A DNA stretch of 64,000 bases from Tidjanibacter sp. GTDB taxonomy: Bacteria; Bacteroidota; Bacteroidia; Bacteroidales; Rikenellaceae. Both the position numbers and the translations under genes were made by a program. The number at the start of each line of letters is the position of its first letter. Positions within the stretch are counted from its first letter, which is position 1. Location: the NCBI GenBank assembly GCA_017396085.1, contig JAFQNC010000014.1:1-64000 (forward strand). Direction: 5' to 3'. Below, piece by piece: positions 43,290-50,688 of this stretch. The notes below the pieces were generated by a model. It was not told the origin of the DNA. It worked only from the letters and a program-made list of their open reading frames with translations, and made no database searches.

Positions 43290-44192
43290 ATGAATAAAAA
43301 TACTACTACGCGCTTAACAGATGCTCAGATTCATCCGCTGAAATATCCGAAGGCTGTATTAGTCGAGACAGACATCTTTGAGAAAGAGAACCCGACTGAG
43401 GCTGACTACCTCGCCTCAATTGATCCGGAGGAGATAAATACGATAAAGAAGGCCCTTGGCCGAACTGCGTACTTGAGCGAGGCTTTGCAGGAGGCAGAGG
43501 AGAATCGCAAATGCTTAATGAACTTTGATCTGCGTGCTAAACCAACTATTGAGGGAGTAAATAGCTGTATTCGTATATGCGAGCGAGCAATAGAAGTTCT
43601 CACCCCGGCAATAGCTGTTGCCGATGAACTCGAGGTGTTATACGAGTGTAATTTGGGCCTGCACCCAAGACAGATTGAGGAGGGTAAATCTATAAGGACC
43701 GCGCTTATCGAATGCAAGAAGTTCTTTGAGGAGGAGATCAAAAAGCTCAATTGGCAAATGAGCTTTGTTGAGAGTGCAAACGCTACCCAAAAATCAAGTA
43801 GCAAGCCGCGCAACATCAAGCCAAAGGTTGTTGTTGCAAAGGCGGAGGATATGACCTACTCGTATGATGGCGAACTAACAAGAACTGTCTACAACTATCT
43901 CGCCGAGACAAAGAGGCTAACGGCTAACTGGGATGTGTTCAACAATGCTGTGATGTGTGGCAACTACGCCCAGCTAGACACACCAGCCAATGCCAAGGCG
44001 CAGCTATGTCAGATTATCCACCTCTTTGACATCTATATTTGCGGCGGTCAATATGGCCACAATGCGGCCAATAGCATAGGCTTTAGCGGACGCACAAATC
44101 TCACCCAGCAGGCATCGAATTTGCCTGATAACTTCAAGGTCGAGAGCGAGCAGATATTCCGCCAATGGGCAAAGAAACAGAGCCGCAAGTAA
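43290..44192 (+). CDS. Unrecognised protein of the mobile island
   Basis: 300 residues with no signal peptide or membrane segment. The first half is charged and helical (about 40-170, likely coiled coil: EEINTIKKALGRTAYLSEALQEAEENRK). A basic linker (about 165-180, KSSSKPRNIKPKVVV) precedes a second domain (about 185-295) containing a conserved-looking CGGQYGHNAANSIGF. I know no family for it. It stands first in the block that continues with the HTH and RepA-like genes, 120 bases downstream of the phased GACA boxes. A role in element replication or maintenance is only a guess. Confidence 0.6.
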   Translation: MNKNTTTRLTDAQIHPLKYPKAVLVETDIFEKENPTEADYLASIDPEEINTIKKALGRTAYLSEALQEAEENRKCLMNFDLRAKPTIEGVNSCIRICERAIEVLTPAIAVADELEVLYECNLGLHPRQIEEGKSIRTALIECKKFFEEEIKKLNWQMSFVESANATQKSSSKPRNIKPKVVVAKAEDMTYSYDGELTRTVYNYLAETKRLTANWDVFNNAVMCGNYAQLDTPANAKAQLCQIIHLFDIYICGGQYGHNAANSIGFSGRTNLTQQASNLPDNFKVESEQIFRQWAKKQSRK

Positions 44193-44332
44193 GTCTGTTA
44201 ATTCGCAGAGAACAAAATGCCATAGAATACAAGAATTGCAAACATTTATCAAGATATAACACATTTATATACAACAAATTAAGTTCTTGCTAAATATCGT
44301 AAAAGCCTGAATAAGCAAGAGAATTTGCACTC

Positions 44333-44390
44333 TACCTTTGCTTCTGCAACGATAACGAAATTAACCGTTTCAAGTCGTTGCAGGATTTTT
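44333..44390 (+). promoter_or_regulatory. Promoter and leader hairpin of the HTH-RepA unit
   Basis: TACCTTTG (44333-44340) is an exact -7 match. Just after it CTGCAACGA (44344-44352) pairs with TCGTTGCAG (44375-44383), followed by a T5 run (44386-44390). The hairpin would form the very 5' end of the mRNA, or act as a terminator for the gene upstream. An inverted repeat CTTGCT/AGCAAG lies ahead of the box. Confidence 0.5.
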
Positions 44391-44418
44391 ATTGTATAAC
44401 CTTAAATCAGGTAAAATT

Positions 44419-44721
44419 ATGGCTAAATTGTTAGATCTTGTAGAGAGCCACCCGGACGTTATTGTGAGCATTCGGGCAGCGGATTTGCTGGCGGCAAACG
44501 AGGAGCTTATTAAGCGCACACGACAGGAGTTGGAGCAACTTATTACCGATGCCAACACCGAAACCTATCCGAGTGCCAAGAAGGTGGCGGAGATGCTCGA
44601 TGTTGATAAATCGACACTCTGGCGCTGGGCGAAGGTCGGATACCTCGTACCTATCAATGTGGGTGGCAAGCGCCGCTACCGCATGAGCGATGTCAAACGA
44701 ATCCTTGAAGGAGGCAAATAG
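44419..44721 (+). CDS. Small helix-turn-helix protein (excisionase/MerR-like)
   Basis: 100 residues from the ATG at 44419. The second half is a winged helix-turn-helix of the excisionase/MerR-like type: YPSAKKVAEMLDVDKSTLWRWAKVGYLVPINVGGKRRYRMSDV. The N-terminal helix is of unknown role. In Bacteroidales mobile elements such genes sit just before a RepA-like ATPase gene, as here (9-base gap). It may act as excisionase or as regulator of the replication genes. A TTG start nine codons upstream was rejected. Confidence 0.8.
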   Translation: MAKLLDLVESHPDVIVSIRAADLLAANEELIKRTRQELEQLITDANTETYPSAKKVAEMLDVDKSTLWRWAKVGYLVPINVGGKRRYRMSDVKRILEGGK

Positions 44722-44730
44722 TAGTCGTAT

Positions 44731-45654
44731 ATGGAAAACATTGGTTTCTTTCGCCTCCGCTCGGCTAATCAGTGTCTCGAAGATGCGCAAACAATGCCTA
44801 TACCTCGCCAGTTATATAGCTCGTTAATCTATGAAGGTGAGATAACTATCCTCGTGGCGGACACCAATGTCGGCAAGTCGATATTTGCGGTGCAGATATC
44901 CAATGAGATCGCCAGTGAGCAGCGAGTGTTGTATATCGACTTGGAGCTCTCTGACAAGCAGTTCGAACGCCGATATAGCGAGGACTTTACCAACCACTTT
45001 CACTTCCACGAGAACCTGATGCGTGTGGACTTCACCCAGCACTTCTCGATACCCGACAATGTTACCTACGATGATTACTTTATTGCATCGCTTGTAGAGC
45101 TTATCAAGCGTACCGAGGCGCGTGTTGTTGTTATAGATAATATGACCAAGCTTATCTCCACCGACACCGACTCGGCCGGTAAGGCGAAACCTCTAATGGA
45201 TAGACTCTGTGCCTTGAAGATGGACTTCGGGTTGACGCTTATTCTGTTGGAACATACGCGCAAGTGTGATGCAAGCCGTCCGATTACACTTAATGATATA
45301 CAAGGCTCGAAGATGAAGGTAAACTTCGCAGATGCAGTCTTTGCTATAGGTCGCAGCGTTAAGGACACAAACCTCCGCTATATCAAGCAGCTCAAAGTGC
45401 GCTCCTGCGAATTGGAGTATGGCTTTGAGAATGTGGCAGTTTGCGAGATACGCAAGGATAGCAACTTTATCAAGTTTGAGTTTGTGTCGTATAGTAGTGA
45501 GTCGGAGCACCTTAAAGAGTTTACGGAGGAGGAGCGAGAAGACAAGGTGCAGACTGCGCGCGAAATGTTTGCAAACGGCAAGTCCAAGAGAGGAATAGCG
45601 AGAGAACTTGGTGTTACAGAAGGTACTATTCGATATTGGTTGCGTAATGCGTAA
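44731..45654 (+). CDS. RepA-like AAA ATPase with C-terminal helix-turn-helix
   Basis: 307-residue RecA-fold ATPase of the type called RepA-like or AAA_25 in plasmids and integrated elements; in RepA this fold is a hexameric replicative helicase. Walker A is ADTNVGKS (43-50). Walker B is VVVIDN (about 131-136). LEHTRK and DIQGSKMKVNFADAVFAIGRS match the sensor region. The C-terminal helix-turn-helix (KSKRGIARELGVTEGTIRYWL, about 283-304) suggests specific DNA binding. It follows the small HTH gene by nine bases. It is intact, although the primase-like gene after it is interrupted. Confidence 0.82.
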   Translation: MENIGFFRLRSANQCLEDAQTMPIPRQLYSSLIYEGEITILVADTNVGKSIFAVQISNEIASEQRVLYIDLELSDKQFERRYSEDFTNHFHFHENLMRVDFTQHFSIPDNVTYDDYFIASLVELIKRTEARVVVIDNMTKLISTDTDSAGKAKPLMDRLCALKMDFGLTLILLEHTRKCDASRPITLNDIQGSKMKVNFADAVFAIGRSVKDTNLRYIKQLKVRSCELEYGFENVAVCEIRKDSNFIKFEFVSYSSESEHLKEFTEEEREDKVQTAREMFANGKSKRGIARELGVTEGTIRYWLRNA

Positions 45655-45740
45655 ATGCGTAATGGTGCGTAGGCTTACGCATTTACGCACTTTCACGCCC
45701 CATCAAGTGAAACTAAATACCACATAATGAAAAACATCCT

Positions 45741-46628
45741 ATGAATTATAAATATAAACTTCAATCATACAACGGGAGGAACTCCCGTTACACCTGCCCA
45801 AAGTGTGGCAAACATTACGAATTTATACTTTATGTTGATGCATAGACAAATCAACCATTAGCTGAACATGTTGGAATGTGTAACCGCAAAGATAAGTGTG
45901 GCTATCATTACACTCCATCTGACTTCTTTCGTGACAAGGGGGAAGTTAGAGAGATTGAAATCGTTCCATCACGACCACCCGTAACAACACATTTTGATGT
46001 TGTAGACAAATACTATTTACGGCACCATTACCCTAATACCAATGGACGACAAAGCAATCACATAGTACACCTAACATCATTATTTGGTCATGAACGCGTA
46101 AAAGAGATGCAGTGCGAGTATATGACGGGAGTGTATGGAGATGGTATATGTATATTTTGGCAAATAGATTTGTTAGGGCAAATACATACTGGAAAGATGA
46201 TACAATATGATCCTAAGACTGGACACAATACAGGCTGGTTCAACTGGTTTCACAAGTACTTGGGGGATTCAAACTTTATTCTTAAACAGTGCCTCTATGG
46301 CGAACATCTATTGAGGAGGCTTGACACTACAAGAACAATCGTATTGGTGGAGAGTTACAAAAACGCCCACTTTGTGCGTTGTCTAACAAAGCAATTTGAG
46401 GTATTAAGCACCGATTGTAAAGGGGGCTTTACCGCGGAACGATGTAAGCTTTTGAAGGGGCACAATGTGATAGTACTACCCGATTGTGGAGCCTTTGACG
46501 ATTGGGCCAGGAAGGCCTACTATATCTCTCGCGAGGTGGGTTGCTCAATGCGGATGTCTACATTCCTCGAAGAACGAGCCACCAAGGAGCAGAAGGCAGA
46601 GGGATATGATATCGCCGACTGGATTTAA
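45741..46628 (+). pseudogene. Primase-like zinc-ribbon protein (DUF6371 type) interrupted by an in-frame TAG
   Basis: One frame runs from the ATG at 45741 to 46628 with a single TAG at 45843-45845. Before the TAG is half of a zinc ribbon (YTCPKCGKHYEFILYVDA); after it comes the other half (MCNRKDKCGYHYTP), so the four-cysteine site is split. The remainder has TOPRIM-like strands (TIVLVESYKNAHFVRC, VIVLPDCGAFDDW). Such proteins prime replication of integrated elements. An ATG at 45876 could give a 250-residue product lacking half of the ribbon. Either a nonsense mutation or readthrough at amber is possible; I favour mutation. Confidence 0.7.
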
Positions 46629-46715
46629 GATCAGATACTATTCGGACGACCACTCGTAGATATCGAGAATGAGTTCCTCGAAGCTGTATAGACCGACTCA
46701 GCTCTATTAACAACA

Positions 46716-46743
46716 CTATCCACTCCATTGCCGGGGTGGATAG
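46716..46743 (+). terminator. Hairpin after the primase-like gene
   Basis: CTATCCACTCC pairs with GGGGTGGATAG (11 bp, one wobble), followed by TTGTTTGTTAT. It is a weak terminator 87 bases after the stop. Confidence 0.5.
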
Positions 46744-47033
46744 TTGTTTGTTATAACCTATTGTGTGTAATGTTTGCCGGCTGAAAATATATTGAACAAC
46801 ATCCGGAATCATCAAAAATCTCGAAAAAATTTTAATTCTCTTAATTATGGTTGAATGAAGGCAGTATTAATTGCAGTGTTAGGTGTTTAATATTCAAAGA
46901 GTTTCGATTAGGCAAAATGAGCTTAAAATCGCCCTAACTCTTTGATAAAGGGTCAGCGAAATGATGCAATTAACACCAACAGTATGTCGACTGCATTTGC
47001 CCCACACAACCCGTATGACGCACACAGGTTGCT
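46744..47033. other. Gene-free stretch between the primase-like gene and the tRNA-Pro fragment
   Basis: I see no gene. It is AT-rich in the first half. The only open frame (46942-47139, plus) has no recognisable content and runs through the tRNA fragment, so I do not call it. Confidence 0.4.
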
Positions 47034-47070
47034 GCACCTGCTTTGGGAGCAGGGGGTCGAGTGTTCGAAC
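47034..47070 (+). pseudogene. tRNA-Pro(TGG) fragment, probable attachment-site scar
   Basis: A complete anticodon arm (CCTGC-TTTGGGA-GCAGG, anticodon TGG at 47044-47046), variable loop GGGTC, the 5' half of the T stem GAGTG and the TTCGAAC loop are present. The 3' half of the T stem (CTGTT) does not pair, and no acceptor stem or proper D arm can be formed. Tyrosine integrases of Bacteroidales often use such tRNA segments as att sites, so this likely marks an old element end. Confidence 0.6.
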
Positions 47071-47132
47071 CTGTTATTGACAATCGTGGCCTTTGAAGTG
47101 CCAAAGCTTGTCGAGGTGTCGGAGGTGTTAAA

Positions 47133-47163
47133 TTTGTAGAATTGTGTTTTTTGAGTAACTTTG
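47133..47163 (+). promoter_or_regulatory. Full Bacteroidales promoter of the GIY-YIG/EVE-like gene
   Basis: TTTG (47133-47136) and TAACTTTG (47156-47163) are 19 bases apart, a textbook -33/-7 pair, 31 bases before the ATG. The gene is therefore an independent unit. Confidence 0.8.
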
Positions 47164-47194
47164 TGGAAATCAAACCAAGAAAACGACTTCCAAG

Positions 47195-48007
47195 ATGAAA
47201 GAAGCTGGCTATGTTTATATCCTTACCAATCCGAGCTTCAAGGAGGATTGGGTGAAGATTGGAAAAACCTCGCTTTCTGTTGAACAGAGAGTGAAGCAGT
47301 TGGACACAACAGCCGTCCCACTTCCCTTTGAAATATACGCCACAATGAAGACCTCAAAGTTTAACGAGGCTGAAAAACTTATTCACGATTTCATCTCCAC
47401 ATTTACAAATTTGCGCATCAGGGAGAAACGTGAGTTTTTCAATATCAAACCAGAGAAAGCTCTCGAAATATTAAAACGGGTTGCAAAGGTTATTGATGAT
47501 GCCGAGGTTGACGAGGTGTTCAAAAGGGTAGTCATAGGAGATATGACTCCAAAAAGTTCGCAGATGCAATACGAATCAAGGGATGAAACTAATAGTTGGA
47601 TTTTACCGGCAAACCAAAAGTTCTTTGATGTGGATGGGTGTCTTGCAAAGTATGGCAAAGTATATTGGACACAAAACAATAAGTTGCAAAAGGGCGATAC
47701 CGTGTATTTGTACTCATCAAGCCCCGATAGTTGTATTAAATACAAACTATTAGTTGAAAATCACAATGTTAAATACAATGCAGAATTTGACAAAGAGTTG
47801 GAGTTTTATGTGGATGGAAACGACTTTGAGGTTGCAAAAACCCACAATCGCTTTGCCATCCTAACCCTGATTTCCACAAGTCGTTCAAATAAGATGTCTT
47901 TGGTACATTTGATGGAAAATGGGTTGAATTTTGCACCACGAGGAGGCATAAACCTTTCCAACCAAAAGTCCTCAAAATTACTACAATACATAGAGGATAA
48001 TTTTTAA
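47195..48007 (+). CDS. GIY-YIG nuclease (T5orf172-like) fused to an EVE/PUA-like domain
   Basis: 270 residues. The N-terminal domain (about 1-95) has GYVYILTNPSF, WVKIGKT and an EAEKLIHDF helix, the layout of the T5orf172 branch of GIY-YIG nucleases. A linker leads to a second domain (about 133-270: SWILPANQKFFDV, KVYWTQNNKLQKGDTVYLYSSSP, IKYKLLVENHN, and a C-terminal block ending KSSKLLQYIEDNF) that resembles EVE/PUA-like readers of modified bases. In known systems such fusions restrict DNA with modified bases. Its own promoter and its place between an att scar and a tRNA gene fit a one-gene defence module. Activity is inferred. Confidence 0.7.
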   Translation: MKEAGYVYILTNPSFKEDWVKIGKTSLSVEQRVKQLDTTAVPLPFEIYATMKTSKFNEAEKLIHDFISTFTNLRIREKREFFNIKPEKALEILKRVAKVIDDAEVDEVFKRVVIGDMTPKSSQMQYESRDETNSWILPANQKFFDVDGCLAKYGKVYWTQNNKLQKGDTVYLYSSSPDSCIKYKLLVENHNVKYNAEFDKELEFYVDGNDFEVAKTHNRFAILTLISTSRSNKMSLVHLMENGLNFAPRGGINLSNQKSSKLLQYIEDNF

Positions 48008-48035
48008 CTGATTGCAGAGGCAGTGTTGATTGTTT

Positions 48036-48107
48036 TTTGTGATTGACTTCGCTCCACAATGCTGCCACATTGCACCGCTCGTCTTTCACTGTGTCGGCTC
48101 GGCAATA
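48036..48107. repeat. Right copy of the 72-bp intergenic repeat
   Basis: Matches 39969-40040 with four differences. On the minus strand the stem becomes TGCAATGT with GCATTGTG around GGCA, still fully paired with wobbles. Homology to the left side resumes at the terminator apex and again up to the 3' end of tRNA-Arg (about 48226-48258 against 40161-40193). Confidence 0.8.
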
Positions 48108-48150
48108 AGAGTGCAAATGTTTACCGCTTTGTGCGGCATACAAAAAAATA

Positions 48151-48195
48151 AACAAGGAGATTGCAAATAAACTTGCATCTCCTTGTTCTATTTTT
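48151..48195. terminator. Terminator after tRNA-Arg with TTGCAAATAAACTTGCA apex
   Basis: AACAAGGAGA pairs with TCTCCTTGTT below the same TTGCAAATAAACTTGCA apex as at 40083. A-rich before (A7) and T-rich after (CTATTTTT), so it works on both strands, ending the tRNA transcript on the minus strand and the GIY-YIG gene on the plus strand. Confidence 0.85.
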
Positions 48196-48243
48196 GTGCT
48201 CTGCGAGCAAAACATTTGCTTCCTATTGCTCTCGCACTTCTTG

Positions 48244-48317
48244 TGATTCCGTTGGGGCTCGAACCCAAGACCTACAGCTTAGAAGGCTGTTGCTCTATCC
48301 AACTGAGCTACGGAACC
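48244..48317 (-). tRNA. tRNA-Arg (anticodon TCT)
   Basis: Acceptor GGTTCCG with CGGAATC, D stem GCTC/GAGC, anticodon stem ACAGC/GCTGT with loop CTTCTAA (anticodon TCT), variable AGGTC, T stem TTGGG/CCCAA with TTCGAGC, discriminator A. CCA is not encoded. It reads AGA codons. Its 3' end faces the mobile island. Confidence 0.96.
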
Positions 48318-48358
48318 AATCGGTGCACACAACCCATTCATTCGCCCTTTGCCAATTT

Positions 48359-48435
48359 GTACAAAGACCTGCGCTTTTCTCGCCAACCTGCGCAAAGACC
48401 TGCGCTTTTCTCGCCAAATCGTACAAAGACCTGCG
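48359..48435. repeat. 31-bp tandem repeat between two tRNA genes
   Basis: Two full units (48359-48389, 48390-48420) and half of a third (48421-48435), period exactly 31, built on CAAAGACCTGCG and TTTTCTCGCCAA. The first two units differ at four positions near the unit edges. Confidence 0.85.
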
Positions 48436-48547
48436 TTCTCAACAATCCGCACCTCCAATGGCATCCGTACTTGCAGCGTTTGCTCCGCTTTCTTCCGCAC
48501 CACCCCAAAGAGGCGTAGGGGCTTGAAATTTTGTGCTGTCCACCTTG

Positions 48548-48620
48548 AGCCGAAATCGGGACTCGAACCCGAGACCTTTTCATTACGAGTGAAATGCTCT
48601 ACCGACTGAGCTATTTCGGC
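48548..48620 (-). tRNA. tRNA-Thr (anticodon CGT)
   Basis: Acceptor GCCGAAA with TTTCGGC, D stem GCTC/GAGC, anticodon stem TTTCA/TGAAA with loop CTCGTAA (anticodon CGT), variable AGGTC, T stem TCGGG/CCCGA with TTCGAGT, discriminator T. CCA is not encoded. Upstream gene of a Thr-Arg tRNA unit transcribed on the minus strand. Confidence 0.96.
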
Positions 48621-48721
48621 AACCACTTTGGCCCACATCAGTGGCGCCCACACCCACGCAAGGCACGCACCCACCAATGGCCAAAGCGACTCCACCGATG
48701 TGGATTCGGCTTTGTCGGGCG

Positions 48722-48753
48722 CAAAGATACGAATAAAATTGAAAAATGACAAA
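48722..48753 (-). promoter_or_regulatory. Promoter of the tRNA-Thr/tRNA-Arg unit
   Basis: On the minus strand TTTG (48753-48750) and TATCTTTG (48729-48722) are 20 bases apart, a full -33/-7 pair, about 100 bases before tRNA-Thr. Confidence 0.75.
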
Positions 48754-48844
48754 ACAATTATTTTGTCTAAAATGTTCCCGCTCGGCAGAGGCGTTGCCTG
48801 CCTTGTGGCAGTCGTGGCAAGACGCAGGCTATAGGCCACAAAGC

Positions 48845-48879
48845 AACGAGGAGCAGCCCGCAGTGGGTTGCTCCTCGTT
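48845..48879 (-). terminator. Hairpin at the end of the second polysaccharide operon
   Basis: AACGAGGAGCAGCCC pairs with GGGTTGCTCCTCGTT (15 bp, one wobble, short loop), 32 bases after the stop of the last minus-strand gene. There is no good T run on the minus strand, so it may need Rho or may protect the 3' end. Confidence 0.6.
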
Positions 48880-48911
48880 GGTCAATTTAGTCGTAATCTC
48901 AAACGTCAGAC

Positions 48912-50444
48912 TTACTCGGTAGCCTGCCAAGTGAGTTTGATGTTGTCGATACGAGGTGCATTCGTAGTTGTATCGTTCTTTGTAAAGCGAATGTCAATGG
49001 TCTCAGGAGTGCCAGTAACAGTGAAATCTTTGCTATATGTTTGGCAATCTGCTGCATTAGGATTCTTGGTCTCTAAGATGTTGACCCAAGTTTCTCCGCC
49101 ATCAATACTATACTCAACTTTGACTGCTGAGTTCTTGTAGGCCTGCAGGAACGAAAGAGTGAGCGCAGTATGCTCGTAGAGTTTGATTCCTTTGATGGTG
49201 AAGTAGCCTTCCGTACCATACGTATTATTTGTTCTTAACCAAAGGTAAGTGTCGGTCATACCTTGCACTGAGGAAGCCACATAGCGTGAGATACTTGCAT
49301 TATTGTTGCAGTCATAAGAAATGGCAGCCACATCGCCATTGTATACACTTAGACCAGCCTTGTCATAATTCTTAATTGAGCCACTGGAGAAATTGGTGCT
49401 TCCTGTTGTACCTGTGAATGCTTCGCTATCGAATTGTTCGTAGTAGAGGTGGTCGGCGTACTCAATCTCGTAGTCATATGAGAGGTTTGCGGTGTTGTAG
49501 GTACCTGCCTTGAACTCGATAGCCTCAGCGGCGGTTTTGGTGAAGGTCTGCTCGCCGGTGGAGGTCTCAATCTTGATGGTGAAGGTCTCACCTACGCCAA
49601 GGGTGAAGGGGGCGGTAATCATATAGAAATCGGCACTCTCGCCAACAGCCAACTCATCATCGTTATCGGCCTTGCCGCTCTCGTCATCTTTGTCCTTAAT
49701 GTTCAGCGCACGAGTGTTGAAATCTGCGGCGGTGTTGTTAGCCTTTGCGAGGTCGATGGCGGGCTCATCGGCGGTGAGGTCAATCCAGTAGGCACCGAAG
49801 ATGTTGGTGTTGCCCGTAACGGTCAATTTCTTGATAGCGGTGGGCGCGTTGGAGTTGTTGGTAACGGTGAATTTGTGCAACACTGCAAGGTGTTTGAGGG
49901 CTACTGAGGGGGTGCGAGTGCCCTCTGCCTTGCCAACCATAATGTCCATATCGGCAATGTGGTCGGAGTTGTTGTAGCCATATTGATTGGTTGCACCGAT
50001 GGCGAAGTAACCCCCCTCTTGGCCTTTTTCTGTACGATTAGGCGCAGTCAAAGTAGCATCGCCGCTATTGGTTGTAGAGTGGGGGCTGCAAACATACCAG
50101 TTGTAGTTTGCGCCTTCATCCAGAGCGACTTCTGTGGCAGGGGTGAACTTGCCGGTCAGCTCCTCGTCAATGATAAACTGGGTATTCTCGGAGTAGCCCT
50201 CCTCGCCCACTTTCTGATAGAACACCGAAAGGTCATCTTCTGCCCTCCACTCCACAGAGTAGTCTGCGTTGAGGGTGGTGCGAGATTCGGGGAGGGTGGC
50301 GTAGAGCACCACCTCGGCGGGCTCCTCCACGATGGGCTCATCGGGGGTTACGGGGGTGTTGCCCTCATCAATAATGTCGTTTTGGCAACCCACAGCAGCG
50401 AGTGCCAACAGGGTGGCACCCAAAATCATAAAACTCTTTTTCAT
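48912..50444 (-). CDS. Fimbrillin-like lipoprotein with C-terminal carbohydrate-binding-like domain
   Basis: 510 residues from the ATG at 50444 (a GTG three codons earlier was rejected). Lipoprotein signal ends LAAVGC. Residues about 30-330 are fimbrillin-like (TLNADYSVEWRAEDDLSVFY, YNWYVCSPHS, LKHLAVLHKFTV). The last 170 residues are a beta-sandwich (LYYEQFDSEAFTG, YLWLRTNN, GYFTIKGIKLYEHTALTLSF, VKVEYSIDGGETW, RIDNIKLTW) homologous to the C-terminus of the lipoprotein at 54983-56320. The shared domain suggests binding to the same glycan. It follows a 50-codon peptide gene by 58 bases and is the last gene of the second locus. Confidence 0.75.
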   Translation of the reverse strand: MKKSFMILGATLLALAAVGCQNDIIDEGNTPVTPDEPIVEEPAEVVLYATLPESRTTLNADYSVEWRAEDDLSVFYQKVGEEGYSENTQFIIDEELTGKFTPATEVALDEGANYNWYVCSPHSTTNSGDATLTAPNRTEKGQEGGYFAIGATNQYGYNNSDHIADMDIMVGKAEGTRTPSVALKHLAVLHKFTVTNNSNAPTAIKKLTVTGNTNIFGAYWIDLTADEPAIDLAKANNTAADFNTRALNIKDKDDESGKADNDDELAVGESADFYMITAPFTLGVGETFTIKIETSTGEQTFTKTAAEAIEFKAGTYNTANLSYDYEIEYADHLYYEQFDSEAFTGTTGSTNFSSGSIKNYDKAGLSVYNGDVAAISYDCNNNASISRYVASSVQGMTDTYLWLRTNNTYGTEGYFTIKGIKLYEHTALTLSFLQAYKNSAVKVEYSIDGGETWVNILETKNPNAADCQTYSKDFTVTGTPETIDIRFTKNDTTTNAPRIDNIKLTWQATE

Positions 50445-50502
50445 TGTTATCACTTTGTGTTTGTTTTGTTTGTTTCTTTTTTGTCTTTTGTTGTTCGGTC
50501 AA

Positions 50503-50655
50503 TTAAAACCAATCGGTGTTGCCTTCTTTCCACGCTTCGGGAGTAACACCATCGGGGTTGATGATAATCTCCTCTGTTCCACTCACGGCGATGCCTGCTT
50601 CAAGCACCACCTTCTCCTGCTCAATGGCAGGTGCATTGTACGTTTTCTTTGTCAT
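50503..50655 (-). CDS. 50-residue peptide, second member of the family before fimbrillin-like genes
   Basis: Begins MTKKTYNAPAIEQ and ends EGNTDWF. It shares the core YxAPAxE, V, EAGxAxSG with the 45-residue peptide at 34089-34226: 12 of 21 core positions are identical, while the tails differ but both are acidic with a C-terminal Trp. It lies 33 bases after the GH3 stop and 58 bases before the fimbrillin-like ATG. No signal peptide or membrane helix. Recurrence of the gene pair in two unrelated places argues that it is translated and works with the lipoprotein or its assembly. Function unknown. Confidence 0.72.
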   Translation of the reverse strand: MTKKTYNAPAIEQEKVVLEAGIAVSGTEEIIINPDGVTPEAWKEGNTDWF

Positions 50656-50688
50656 AGTTGTTTTGTTTGTGTTTAGGTTTAATTCTTT

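Noticed and set aside
46942-47139. 65-codon plus-strand ORF before the GIY-YIG gene
   Set aside because: It runs through the tRNA-Pro fragment and the -33 box, and its sequence resembles nothing.
48301-48620. CRISPR-like spacing of the 31-bp repeat
   Set aside because: The units are directly adjacent without spacers and fewer than three are complete; no cas genes are present.
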